A stretch of 64,000 nt of DNA from Rhodococcus sp. IEGM 1381 (GCF_030056795.1 NZ_JASHKQ010000001.1:496001-560000); one strand, 5' to 3'; positions 7,353 through 15,740 are shown, counted from the stretch's first letter. Program-made: numbers and translations. The notes: generated by a model not told the origin, from the letters alone.

Positions 7353-8374
7353 CGGGATCTCCTGAGCCGAAACAGAATGAGGGCGAAGGCAGGAACCCCG
7401 ATCAGTGCAGTGACCACTCCCACGGGAATTTCCTGAGGTGCGAACACTGTTCGGGCAATGGTGTCGACCCAGACCATGAAGATGGCACCGATGACTACCG
7501 TCGTCGGCAGCAGTCGGCGGTGCCGCGCTCCGACGAGAAAGCGGGCGGCATGTGGGAGGACCAGCCCCACGAAGCCGATTGCCCCTGCAGCGCTGACGAG
7601 GGCAGCGGTGATCAATGCAGTGATGACCAGCAACAGGATTCGCACCCATTTCACCGGAACGCCGAGAGATGCGGCCGCGTCGTGCCCGAACGTGAAGGCG
7701 TCGAGGGCGGAGGTGTTGAACAGGCACACCGTCATTCCCAGCAGCGTGACCGCACCGCACAGTGCCACGTCCCTCCAGTCGGCACCGCTCAGCGAGCCGA
7801 GCAGCCAGAACAGCACCCCACGAGTTTGCTCGGCATCGGCAGAGGAGATGACGATGAACGACGTCAAGGCCGAGAACAGTTGCGTACCTGCCACTCCCGC
7901 CAGTACGACGCGGTCGTTCCCGCCGCCCGCTCCGACGGCGAGCAGCATGACCAGGACGAACGACAACAACGCACCCGCGAACGCTCCGGTCGACAGCGAC
8001 AGTGCGCCACCGCCGACTCCGAGCACAGCTACGACCACGGCGCCGGTGGACGCGCCCGACGAAATTCCCAAGACGAACGGGTCGGCCAGGGGATTACGCA
8101 GCAATGACTGCATGATCGCGCCGCACAGCGCCAGTCCGGCACCACAAACGGCGGCGAGCAATGTCCGGGGCAACCGCAGCTCCCAGACGATACCGTCCTC
8201 GATGCGACTGACCTCGGCCGTTCCGATCCCGATGTGCCCCAGTATCACTCGATACACATCGGAAACAGAGACACTGGCCGGACCGATCGTCACGGCCACG
8301 CCGATCGAGAGCACCAGCACCGCACAGCCACCGAGCAGAAGCGGGATCAGCAACCCGCGATCGGTTCGGGTCAT
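7349..8374 (-). CDS. btuC: ABC importer permease, FecCD/BtuC type
   Basis: ~341-residue membrane subunit with about ten helices. Family landmarks are LRLPRTLLAAVCGAGLALCG, QSLLRNPLADPFVLGISSGA, the GFVGLVLPHAARFLVG coupling region and the terminal FAPQEIPVGVVTALIGVP. It forms the translocation channel as a dimer with the ATPase encoded next. Start ATG 8374 overlaps the binding-protein stop (8371-8373), and its own stop overlaps the ATPase start, so all three genes are tightly coupled. The corrinoid substrate is inferred from the riboswitch. Confidence 0.9.
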   Translation of the reverse strand: MTRTDRGLLIPLLLGGCAVLVLSIGVAVTIGPASVSVSDVYRVILGHIGIGTAEVSRIEDGIVWELRLPRTLLAAVCGAGLALCGAIMQSLLRNPLADPFVLGISSGASTGAVVVAVLGVGGGALSLSTGAFAGALLSFVLVMLLAVGAGGGNDRVVLAGVAGTQLFSALTSFIVISSADAEQTRGVLFWLLGSLSGADWRDVALCGAVTLLGMTVCLFNTSALDAFTFGHDAAASLGVPVKWVRILLLVITALITAALVSAAGAIGFVGLVLPHAARFLVGARHRRLLPTTVVIGAIFMVWVDTIARTVFAPQEIPVGVVTALIGVPAFALILFRLRRSR

Positions 8375-9399
8375 CGGGTCGTCAGTCCCCAATTCTCGAG
8401 AGCAGCAGCCACTTTCTCGACTCCATCGACGGTGCGAATCGACGGGTTGAGATCGGCACCGTTGACGACGATGTAGCGCTTGTCCTCGACTGCGGTCAGC
8501 CGGCTCGTGACCGCATTCGACTCGAGGAACTCGATCTTGCTGTCGAGGGCATCTCCGGCGATGCTGCGGCGACTCAGATCCGCGAGGACGAGCGCCGTCG
8601 GATTGCGGTCCAGAACACTCTCCCAATTGACCTGCGGCCATTCGTCGGTGGTGTCGGCATAGATGTTCTCGGCACCCACGGAATTCGTGATGATCCCCGA
8701 CGACCCGCAGCACCCTGCCATGTAGGGGGTATCGGTGTCGGCGAACCAAAACGCCAATGTCGTACCCGAGGCGTCGACCGCACCCGAAGCCTTCGCGAAG
8801 CGATCCTGCAGCTCGCTGACGAAGCGCTCACCGCGCTCGCGCACGTCGAAGATCGCCGCCAGATCACGTATCTCCTGATAGACGGTCTCGATCTCGAGCG
8901 GCTGCGTGCGAGCTCCGTCGGAATTGACGCTCTCGTCGGTCTTTCCGTTGCAGTCGGTCGGTGAGAGGTAGTTCGGTACACCGAGTTGGTCGAACTGGCT
9001 TCGGTCGGCGACGCCCCCCGGACCGAGGGTCCCGCCGAACGACGCCGACACGAAATCGGGCTCGGTGTCCAGCACGACCTCGAGTGACGGCTTGTTGTCC
9101 GCCAGCCTCGGCACCGTGGCGTTGTCCGCTTCGAGATTGGAGCGAACCGGGTCGGTCCACGTGGCGGTGCCCACCATTCGGTCGGCCAGTCCCAGGGAGA
9201 GGAGAATTTCCGTCGAGCTCTGATTCAGCGACACTGCGCGTTGCGGCGGTGCGTCGACGACGACCTCGCGGCCGCAATTGTCGATGGTCAGCGGATAACT
9301 GCCGGTCGTATCGGTCGACGCATCGGGCGTCGGTGCCGTCGAACAGGCAGAGACGAAGAGGATGGAGACAGCGCCGAATGCGGCGAGAGTGGTGCGCAT
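8371..9399 (-). CDS. btuF: Substrate-binding lipoprotein of cobalamin-type ABC importer
   Basis: ~342 residues. A short signal peptide with lipobox VSAC (Cys 19) anchors it on the outer face of the membrane. Two lobes follow: PPQRAVSLNQSSTEILLSLGL then WESVLDRNPTALVLADLS, joined by a helix, as in periplasmic-binding class III proteins. ATG 9399 is supported by AGGAAG at 9412-9407, 7 nt upstream. An in-frame extension to 9495 would translate the riboswitch, so it is rejected. First gene of the operon. Siderophore binding is the alternative if the riboswitch call were wrong. Confidence 0.87.
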   Translation of the reverse strand: MRTTLAAFGAVSILFVSACSTAPTPDASTDTTGSYPLTIDNCGREVVVDAPPQRAVSLNQSSTEILLSLGLADRMVGTATWTDPVRSNLEADNATVPRLADNKPSLEVVLDTEPDFVSASFGGTLGPGGVADRSQFDQLGVPNYLSPTDCNGKTDESVNSDGARTQPLEIETVYQEIRDLAAIFDVRERGERFVSELQDRFAKASGAVDASGTTLAFWFADTDTPYMAGCCGSSGIITNSVGAENIYADTTDEWPQVNWESVLDRNPTALVLADLSRRSIAGDALDSKIEFLESNAVTSRLTAVEDKRYIVVNGADLNPSIRTVDGVEKVAAALENWGLTTR

Positions 9400-9453
9400 C
9401 GAAGGGCTTCCTGCTTGGGGCTCGTGTCGCGGAGCCGCGGGTGGGGGGTGAAT

Positions 9454-9545
9454 CACGACGTCCGAGCATTCGGACTTCGAGCTCTCACCCGTCACCGTTG
9501 CGCGCCAGCTCCGGAATTACACCGGATTCCCTCGTTCGTCGCGTG
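9454..9545 (-). ncRNA. Cobalamin riboswitch, compact type
   Basis: On the minus strand the leader holds AGGGAATCCGGTG, then ATTCCGGAGCTGGCGCGCA, then the B12-box-like GCGCAACGGTGA, and downstream CGAAGTCCGAATGCTCGG, in the order found in cobalamin aptamers. CGACG (9541-9537) and CGTCG (9460-9456) can close the P1 stem. The ~92-nt size suits the short class-II layout lacking the peripheral P8-P12 domain. The 50 nt to the btuF start include a GCGG/CCGC hairpin and the SD, so control is probably translational. Confidence 0.85.
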
Positions 9546-9575
9546 CTGACCCTATCGTGCGGGGGACCGCAACGG

Positions 9576-10775
9576 TCAGCGTGCCGCTGCTGTCACCGGT
9601 TCCTGTGCGTGGATTCGAGGGAAAGTGTTGCGCGCCAGTACAACCACGGCCAGGGCACCGGCAACCAGAACCGTTGCAGCAGCGGTGACGGCCACGATGC
9701 CACTGACATCGACGACGACACCGCCCACCAGGGCGCCTGTGGCGATCGCCAGTTGGAACGCGACCACGTAGATGGCCGACGCCTTGTCTGCGTCGGCGGG
9801 TGCCGCCCGCACAACGGCGGATTGAATGCACACCGGGAGCGTGGTGAATGCCAGCCCCCACAACGCAATGGCCACGACGGCGAACACGGCGAAGCTGCCC
9901 GGCGCTCCACTGAGCGCGCACCACAGAATCGCCGCCGCGACGGCAACCGAACCGAGGGCCGCGATGGTGGAGTGACGGGGCCAACGGTCGTACGTTCTGC
10001 CGATCACCCAGATGCCGACTACTCCGAACAGGCCGTACAGCATCAACATCAGCGTCAGTGTGGTTCCTGCCGAACCGATTGCCCGATCGACGATCAGAGC
10101 GAAATAGGTGTACGCGGCGAAATGACCGAGGACGGCCAGAAACGTCACACCACACAGAATCGCCAGGGTGCCGTCGAGCACCCGCGGTGTCGTTTTCTTG
10201 TCCGAAACAGCGCGGCTGACCGGTAGGGACGGAAGTACGAGATACAGCGCCACCGCGATGGCGGCTGCGACTACCCCCAGAATTGTTGCAGCGGTGCGCC
10301 ATCCGAGCCATTGTCCCAGTGCGGCGGTGAGTGGGTTGCCGGCAACCAATGCCAACGAGGTGCCCGCGTAGACGGTGGCGATGGCCTTACCCTGCTTGCC
10401 GGGTATCGCCAGTGACGCTGCGACGGGCGCAACGACGGCCCAGAAGATGCCGTGCGTTGCCGCACAGAGCATTCGCGAGATCACCAACATCGGATAGCCG
10501 ACGGACACAGCGGAGAGCAATTGCGAGAGTGCAAGCGCGGCAACGGTGATCACGACGACTCGGCGACGCGGCCATTCGCGCACGAACCTGATCAACGGCA
10601 TGGTCATCACAGCGACGCCGTAGGCGTAGAAGGTCAGCAGGAGCCCGACGGCTGATTCGCCGACACCGAGGTCGCCGGATATCTCCGGGAGCAAGCCCAC
10701 GGGCAGGGTTTCCGCCGTGACGTAGACGAAGGCGGCCGCTGCGAGCACCAGCAGCTTCGGAACTGGGGAAGACAT
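9576..10775 (-). CDS. MFS transporter, 12-TM DHA1 type
   Basis: ~399 residues with twelve predicted helices and the family loop after TM2 (RFVREWPRRRVVV). N-terminal AETLPVGLLPEISGDLGVGESAVG is typical of the AraJ/CmlA/purine-efflux group of proton-driven exporters. The substrate is unknown; sugars, nucleosides and phenicol drugs are candidates in this clade. ATG 10775 lies inside the right half of the 28-bp palindrome it shares with the divergent LacI gene, so the transcript is probably leaderless and repressed by LacI binding. Confidence 0.85.
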   Translation of the reverse strand: MSSPVPKLLVLAAAAFVYVTAETLPVGLLPEISGDLGVGESAVGLLLTFYAYGVAVMTMPLIRFVREWPRRRVVVITVAALALSQLLSAVSVGYPMLVISRMLCAATHGIFWAVVAPVAASLAIPGKQGKAIATVYAGTSLALVAGNPLTAALGQWLGWRTAATILGVVAAAIAVALYLVLPSLPVSRAVSDKKTTPRVLDGTLAILCGVTFLAVLGHFAAYTYFALIVDRAIGSAGTTLTLMLMLYGLFGVVGIWVIGRTYDRWPRHSTIAALGSVAVAAAILWCALSGAPGSFAVFAVVAIALWGLAFTTLPVCIQSAVVRAAPADADKASAIYVVAFQLAIATGALVGGVVVDVSGIVAVTAAATVLVAGALAVVVLARNTFPRIHAQEPVTAAAR

Positions 10776-10799
10776 GTTGTGTATCGTTACACAACATGT
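10772..10799. promoter_or_regulatory. 28-bp perfect palindrome covering both divergent start codons
   Basis: ACATGTTGTGTA and TACACAACATGT are perfect 12-bp arms around TCGT. The MFS ATG (10775-10773) lies in one arm and the LacI-side ATG (10796-10798) in the other. The symmetry fits a LacI-type dimer operator. If the LacI gene really starts at GTG 10823, TTACAC (10787-10792) and TACAGT (10811-10816) give an 18-bp-spaced promoter whose -35 lies in the operator. Confidence 0.8.
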
Positions 10800-11887
10800 C
10801 GGTCTCGCGCTACAGTGACCCGGTGAACACTCGGGTGACCATGGCCGACGTCGCCGCGGCCGCGGGCGTCTCCACCATGAGCGTGTCGTACACCTACAAC
10901 CAACCGAATCGCGTGTCGGATGCCACCAAGGACCGCGTCCACGCGGCAGCGGCGCGTCTCGGCTACACCGGGCCCAACCGCGCGGCCCGCTCGTTGCGGA
11001 GCGGCAAGCACAACAGCATCGGAGTCGTACTCGGAGAAAAACTGACCTATGCCTTCGAGGATCCGCAGGCTCGACGCTTCCTGTCGGGTATCGCCGACGC
11101 GTGTCTCGACGCCGACACCGCGCTGGTGATGCTTCCGAACCTGCATCGCGACAAAGATATTGCGCGAATCCGCGACGCCCAAGTCGACGGATACGTGGTG
11201 TGGACCACCGAGAGCGACGACCCCCTCCTCGACGCACTCGTCGACACCGGCCGTCCGACCTGCATCCAAGGTGGACCCGACCATCCGGGTCTGGAGTGGA
11301 TCACCATCGACGATCGCGCAGCGGCCGACGCCGTGGCCACTGTTGCGTTGGACGACCGAACACGAACACACCCGGCGATCGTGGCCCTTCGACCTGATTC
11401 GCTACGCACGTCGACCGTCGTGCGCGGCGCAGACCCGTCGGACGTCTCGATGCCGGTGACGCGCGCTCGATTGGACGGTTATCGCGACGCGTGTCTGCGC
11501 CTGGGTATCGACTGGTCGACGGTGCCGACTCTGTTCACTACCCACAACGCGCGCGCAGAGGGTGCTCGCGCTGCGAGACTGTTGCTGCAGGACAACATGA
11601 TCGACACCCTGCTCGTGATGAGCGACGAACTCGCCCTCGGAGCTCTCGACGCCGCGGCGGCGTTCGGGGTCGAGATTCCATCACGGCTGGCCGTCACTGG
11701 CTGGGACGACTCCACCGCTGCAGCGGCCGCGGGGTTGACCACGGTGGCGCAGTCCTTGTTCGATCAGGGACGCTCGGCGGCTCGGTGGGTACTCGGGCTG
11801 AACGACTCCGTGGACGCCGCGGCCTGGAGGGTGGAAGAACGCGGCTCGACGGGACTCGAAACGGGCCCCAAACCGTGTCCGACGTGA
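10796..11887 (+). CDS. LacI-family transcriptional regulator
   Basis: Repressor-type regulator of 363 residues from ATG 10796, or 354 from GTG 10823. The N-terminal HTH is VTMADVAAAAGVSTMSVSYT, with hinge helix region RAARSLRSGKHNSIGVV. A periplasmic-binding-protein-like effector domain fills the rest (DGYVVWTTESDDPLLDALV, LLVMSDELALGALDAAAAFG, LAVTGWDDS). GTG 10823 places the HTH at the usual distance from the N-terminus and leaves the palindrome untranslated, so I slightly favour it. It probably controls the divergent MFS exporter and itself; the effector is unknown. Confidence 0.88.
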   Translation: MSVSRYSDPVNTRVTMADVAAAAGVSTMSVSYTYNQPNRVSDATKDRVHAAAARLGYTGPNRAARSLRSGKHNSIGVVLGEKLTYAFEDPQARRFLSGIADACLDADTALVMLPNLHRDKDIARIRDAQVDGYVVWTTESDDPLLDALVDTGRPTCIQGGPDHPGLEWITIDDRAAADAVATVALDDRTRTHPAIVALRPDSLRTSTVVRGADPSDVSMPVTRARLDGYRDACLRLGIDWSTVPTLFTTHNARAEGARAARLLLQDNMIDTLLVMSDELALGALDAAAAFGVEIPSRLAVTGWDDSTAAAAAGLTTVAQSLFDQGRSAARWVLGLNDSVDAAAWRVEERGSTGLETGPKPCPT

Positions 11888-11985
11888 TCTAATAGGCCTT
11901 AAAAAAGGGGATGTGCCCGGTTTATAGCGTTAAAGCAAACTCTCCGCTAGTATCCGTTGTGGCTATCCGGCCATGAGGGGGAACA

Positions 11986-13341
11986 GTGAGCCGAGAGCAC
12001 GACGCGCCGCCCCGTCATGTCGCCGCCACCACCCGTCACGATGCGCTGACCGGACTTGCTAGTCGTGACGAGATTCTTACCCTCATCACCGCAGAACTCA
12101 ATTGCCAGAGCTCGGACCGCCACTTCAGCGTCCTGCTGGTCGACATCGACGGATTCCGAGAATTCAACGACGCACTCGGACCGGACCGAGGTGACGAACT
12201 GCTGTGCATGATCGCCGACCGACTCACCGCGTCTCTGCGCCCCGGCGACACCATCGGCCGACTCGCCGGCGACGAATTCGTCGTCATCGCACGCCGATGC
12301 CACTCCATCGCCGCCCGAGCGATGGCGGCAGGATTCGCGAGCATATTCGAGCCCGCCTTCGAGCTCGGCAACCGGCAACTGACCCTCACGGCCAGCGTCG
12401 GAGTCGCCTCCAGCACCGAAACGGACATCAGCGCAACGCAATTGGTTCACAATGCCACCGCAGCGATGCACGCCGCGAAAGCCGTCGGGCGGAACAAGCA
12501 TCACGTCTTCACCGACGAGTTGCACAACACCAACCGCACCCGACTCGAACTCATCGAACGGCTCCGCGGCGTCGCCATGGTCGAGCGTGAACTGACGATG
12601 GCCTACCAGCCCATCGTCGAACTGGCGACGGGGGCCGTTGTCGGCGCGGAAGCGCTCATCCGATGGAACCACCCCGAACTCGGCCTGCTGATGCCCGACA
12701 AGTTCATACCCCTCGCCGAAGACGCCGACCTCATCGTCCCACTGAGTATGTGGATCATCACCGAGGTCGCGCACACGATCGCCGACTGGCAGGCCCGCGA
12801 CATCCACCTCCAGATCGGGGTGAACGTCAGCCCGGCACACTTCGCCACCGGAACCCTTGCCACGGACGTCATCGACATCGTCGACACCTATCGCATCGAA
12901 CCCGGACGGCTTGCACTCGAAGTCGCCGAATCACAGACACTGCACGACCTCGATGCCGTTCATTACCAACTTCGCGACGTCCAACGCCACGGCGTTCTCA
13001 TCGCCATCGACGATTTCGGCACCGGCTTCTCCTCCCTCGAGCGACTCGCCACCCTTCCGGTCGACATCCTCAAGATCGACAAATCCCTCACCCAACATCT
13101 CGACAGCGACAACCTGCACCGACGCCGCGCCATGACCACGCTGTGTACAGCCCTCGTCGACGTCACTGCCACCCTCGGCAAGGACACCGTCATCGAGGGA
13201 ATCGAGACCGCAGAACAACTCCAGATCTGCACCGACATGGGCGTAACCTTCGGCCAAGGACACCTACTCGGGCGGCCCATGTCCAGTGCAGCACTCGAAC
13301 AATTCATCGCCCGACACAGCACCCACAGCGAATCCGCATAA
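11986..13341 (+). CDS. GGDEF-EAL protein, cyclic di-GMP turnover
   Basis: 451 residues with no predicted membrane helix, so probably cytoplasmic. The GGDEF domain (about 15-180) has RLAGDEFVVI in place of GGDEF, plus an upstream RPGD that fits an inhibitory I-site. The EAL domain (about 200-445) keeps EALIRW, the Asn in NVSP, IDDFGTG, KIDKS and EGIET, so phosphodiesterase activity is plausible. AGDEF can still support diguanylate cyclase activity in some proteins, so the net activity is open. GTG 11986 follows GAGGGGG (11975-11981). The F420-type gene begins 15 nt after the stop. Confidence 0.9.
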   Translation: MSREHDAPPRHVAATTRHDALTGLASRDEILTLITAELNCQSSDRHFSVLLVDIDGFREFNDALGPDRGDELLCMIADRLTASLRPGDTIGRLAGDEFVVIARRCHSIAARAMAAGFASIFEPAFELGNRQLTLTASVGVASSTETDISATQLVHNATAAMHAAKAVGRNKHHVFTDELHNTNRTRLELIERLRGVAMVERELTMAYQPIVELATGAVVGAEALIRWNHPELGLLMPDKFIPLAEDADLIVPLSMWIITEVAHTIADWQARDIHLQIGVNVSPAHFATGTLATDVIDIVDTYRIEPGRLALEVAESQTLHDLDAVHYQLRDVQRHGVLIAIDDFGTGFSSLERLATLPVDILKIDKSLTQHLDSDNLHRRRAMTTLCTALVDVTATLGKDTVIEGIETAEQLQICTDMGVTFGQGHLLGRPMSSAALEQFIARHSTHSESA

Positions 13342-13356
13342 CCCGAGGAACCGAAC

Positions 13357-13776
13357 GTGAAGATCGACAACGAAGTTCAACGCTTCACCGACGCACCCCG
13401 AGCTCAGCTCTCCACCATCAACCCCGACGGCACACCACACCTGGTACCGATCGTCTTCGCCGTCGCGGACACCGGCGACCGCATCTTCACCGCCATCGAC
13501 TGGAAGCCGAAGACAACCCGAAAACTCCAGCGACTCGACAACATCCGCGCCGACCCCGCCGTCAGCCTCATCGTCGACCACTACACCGACGACTGGTCCC
13601 AACTCTGGTGGATCCGCGCCGACGGAAACGCCCACATCGCCGAATCCTCCAGCACCGACGGCGCAGCAGCCATAGACGCCCTGGTCGCGAAATACAGTCA
13701 ATACAAGAACAACAGACCTGGGGGCCCGGTGATCATCATCGAAAAACTGTCCTGGCGATCTTGGTCCGCTTCCTGA
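13357..13776 (+). CDS. PPOX-class F420-dependent oxidoreductase-like protein (TIGR03668 type)
   Basis: 139-residue split barrel: FTDAPRAQLSTINPDGTPHLVPIVFAV, DWKPKTTRKLQRLDNIRADP, VSLIVDHYTDDWSQLWWIRADG. This matches the Rv1155/TIGR03668-like group, whose members bind F420 and have unknown physiological substrates. GTG 13357 is preceded by GAGGAAC. Probably co-transcribed with the GGDEF-EAL gene 15 nt upstream. Repeat copy 5 lies just after the stop. Confidence 0.85.
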   Translation: MKIDNEVQRFTDAPRAQLSTINPDGTPHLVPIVFAVADTGDRIFTAIDWKPKTTRKLQRLDNIRADPAVSLIVDHYTDDWSQLWWIRADGNAHIAESSSTDGAAAIDALVAKYSQYKNNRPGGPVIIIEKLSWRSWSAS

Positions 13777-13793
13777 CGCGCAATCGGCCCGCC

Positions 13794-13849
13794 CACTCAA
13801 TGTGACATTCGGTGGCCTTTTCGACCGTCGATGACACATCGAGTGGACA
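13794..13849 (+). repeat. Interspersed ~56-bp palindromic repeat, copy 5
   Basis: CACTCAATGTGACAT and ATGACACATCGAGTG arms around GGTGGCCTTTTCGACCGTC. Located between two co-directional genes (13776 and 13916). Confidence 0.9.
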
Positions 13850-13915
13850 TGGCAGCGGGCAAACATACAACAAAATCGTTCGCCGATATGCCGCACAGTC
13901 GTCAGACTGATCACT

Positions 13916-14470
13916 ATGGCCGCCGCACCTCCCGAGTGGATCGAGACCGAACGCCTCGTGATTCGTCGTGAGTCGGCGCACGATTCAGTCGCCGTTGCCG
14001 ATGCGATTGCTCGCAATCACGCTCGGCTACTTTCGTGGATGGGGTGGGTGGCGGATGAATCTGCCCAGTTCACTACGCAAGTTGCTCGTATCGCAGACGC
14101 GCGTGAGCAGTGGGACGCCGGTGAGATGTTCGACTATGGGATCTTCGATCTTGTCGACGGGTCCTTCATGGGCAAAATCGGTATTCATCGCAGGATCGGC
14201 CCGCACGGAATCGAATTGGGGTACTGGCTCGACGCCAACGCCGAAGGACGTGGAGTGATGACAGAGGCAACCACGGCGCTCGTGCGAGAGGCACTCGAAC
14301 TCGACGGCATCACATGCGTCGAAATCCATTGCGATGCAGCAAATTCGAGGAGCCGGGCCGTACCCGAAAGACTCGGCTTCGCCCTGGATCGCATCGAGCA
14401 TCGATCGATTGCAGCGGCGTCCGAAACCGGCCGACACATGGTGTGGGTGTATCAGCCGGATCGTCGGTAG
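13916..14470 (+). CDS. GNAT N-acetyltransferase, RimJ/RimL type
   Basis: 184 residues. ETERLVIRRESAHDSVAVADAI opens the fold, and the acetyl-CoA-binding region GIELGYWLDANAEGRGVMTEA contains the family's GYWL and R/Q-x-x-G-x-G/A-like loop. CDAANSRSRAVPERLGF is the following helix. It would transfer acetyl groups to ribosomal-protein N-termini, amino acids or drugs; the sequence does not tell which. Its 3' end overlaps the convergent AbiEi-like gene by 19 bp. Confidence 0.85.
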   Translation: MAAAPPEWIETERLVIRRESAHDSVAVADAIARNHARLLSWMGWVADESAQFTTQVARIADAREQWDAGEMFDYGIFDLVDGSFMGKIGIHRRIGPHGIELGYWLDANAEGRGVMTEATTALVREALELDGITCVEIHCDAANSRSRAVPERLGFALDRIEHRSIAAASETGRHMVWVYQPDRR

Positions 14471-15435
14471 GTCTGGTCCGTTGTCGGGCGCACCCTGACG
14501 TTGGGACGCTCCCGTGCTTTGGCCTGTTCGTAACGTGACCGCAGATCCGACAGCACCCGTTCCGGATCCTCACGTATGTCGCTCGGAAGGTGTGTTACCA
14601 CGATGAGGCCGGCGTTCTGCGCTCGCTCGCGTCTCTCCACCGTCGCTCTGTGGGCCACCGGCGACAGGTGGTACTCGAGCGAATCGATCTCCCAGTCCAA
14701 TGCAACGTCGTCGAGCCAGTTGTCGGCGATCAAGAGGAATTTTCCTTGCGCGTCGTAGACGGCCACGTTGTGTTGCATCGCCGGAAGTCCGCTGCGTCGA
14801 TACAGCTTCTGGGCTCGGGCTTCGGCCACAGAATGTGCGCCCGCAGCCAATTCCCGCAACACTCGCCGGGGCATCGCAGTCCCTCGCGTGCTGCCGGCGT
14901 CGAGTTCCTTCATGATCGCGTCCACCGTGGCCGCTCCCCGCTGAACGACGCTTGCGATCAGAGCCATGCACTGTTCGGTATTCCTCATTCGCCGTACCGC
15001 ATCGCACAGGCACCGAACAACCGGCGCGACGCGCAGCCCCGACTTGGTCTCCGGGGTCGGCATCCGCCACGTACGCTCCACCGCTGCAAAACCCACCGAC
15101 TTACGATGCTGCGACTCGGGAATGAGTGCAAACGTTTCTTCGAACGATCCGGCCGACCCCAATCCATGCAACGCCAACCCGGCCCGACCGCTGATCACGG
15201 CATCGCGGCCACAATAAATCGACACCGCGGTCGCTCGTTCCAACGGCGTCAAGGACCGGTTCTTCAAGAACACCAGTCCGGGCAGCGCCCGAGACCAGAT
15301 GCCGTCGGGCAGGGTGCGTCGAACAATTGTCTTCGACGCCACCCCGAGCTCGAGCAGTTGCGCCGTCCGCACCAACCCACGATCCGACGCAGCCGCGATC
15401 ACCTTCGCATCGATTTTTGCGCCGCCCCGCTTCAT
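14452..15435 (-). CDS. AbiEi-like antitoxin/DUF559-type protein
   Basis: ~327 residues. The N-terminal winged-helix-like region (GLVRTAQLLELGVASKTIVRR, then LPDGIWSRALPGLVFL) resembles AbiEi antitoxin DNA-binding domains. The C-terminal part (LLIADNWLDDVALDWEIDSL, EYHLSPVAHRATVERRERAQ) resembles the Vsr/DUF559 endonuclease-like domain common in actinobacteria. No adjacent AbiEii-type nucleotidyltransferase toxin gene is present, so it is not a standard type IV toxin-antitoxin pair. ATG 15435 begins the conserved part. Function unknown; two DnaA-box-like sites lie upstream. Confidence 0.65.
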   Translation of the reverse strand: MKRGGAKIDAKVIAAASDRGLVRTAQLLELGVASKTIVRRTLPDGIWSRALPGLVFLKNRSLTPLERATAVSIYCGRDAVISGRAGLALHGLGSAGSFEETFALIPESQHRKSVGFAAVERTWRMPTPETKSGLRVAPVVRCLCDAVRRMRNTEQCMALIASVVQRGAATVDAIMKELDAGSTRGTAMPRRVLRELAAGAHSVAEARAQKLYRRSGLPAMQHNVAVYDAQGKFLLIADNWLDDVALDWEIDSLEYHLSPVAHRATVERRERAQNAGLIVVTHLPSDIREDPERVLSDLRSRYEQAKARERPNVRVRPTTDQTYRRSG

Positions 15436-15498
15436 ATCCCTGATGATGCGCTGCCCGCACGAGAACAATCGCACACAACGTCGGTAAACGTTCTGGGC

Positions 15499-15525
15499 TG
15501 TGGATAACTCACGCCCTGTGGACAA
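15499..15525. promoter_or_regulatory. Two DnaA-box-like 9-mers
   Basis: TGTGGATAA (15499-15507) and TGTGGACAA (15517-15525), the reverse complements of TTATCCACA and TTGTCCACA, are spaced 18 bp apart in the same orientation. They match the actinobacterial DnaA-box consensus exactly. Single matches also occur inside coding DNA here (4946, ~42240), so only the pairing and intergenic position make them notable. Confidence 0.45.
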
Positions 15526-15594
15526 ACGCCTGCCCCTCCGATGCGTCACCGGGTGATGGTGATCCCGCAATCGGCGTCCAGTCGGGAGTCAGGG

Positions 15595-15649
15595 GGCCAC
15601 TCGATGTGCCATTGACCGTCGAAAAGGCCACCGTCGGTCACATTGAGTG
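15595..15649 (-). repeat. Interspersed ~56-bp palindromic repeat, copy 6 (reverse orientation)
   Basis: The only copy whose GGTGGCCTTTTCG core reads on the minus strand. Arms are CACTCAATGTGAC and GGCACATCGAGTG. It lies in the divergent gap between the AbiEi-like gene and lysX, so it cannot be a terminator for either. Confidence 0.9.
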
Positions 15650-15740
15650 GGCGAGCGGGGTGGGGAATGGTCGCCTGACTCGAGGCTGACGGGGATACCG
15701 TCTACCTTGCATAGGTGCATTCTGACTTCGGGAGTGAGAT

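Larger units (their letters stand above)
15436..15740. other. 305-bp divergent gap upstream of lysX
   Basis: No gene is seen. It carries two DnaA-box-like sites (15499-15525), repeat copy 6 (15595-15649) and presumably the promoters of the AbiEi-like gene and lysX. GAGTGAGATATG gives only a weak ribosome-binding site for lysX. Confidence 0.6.
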
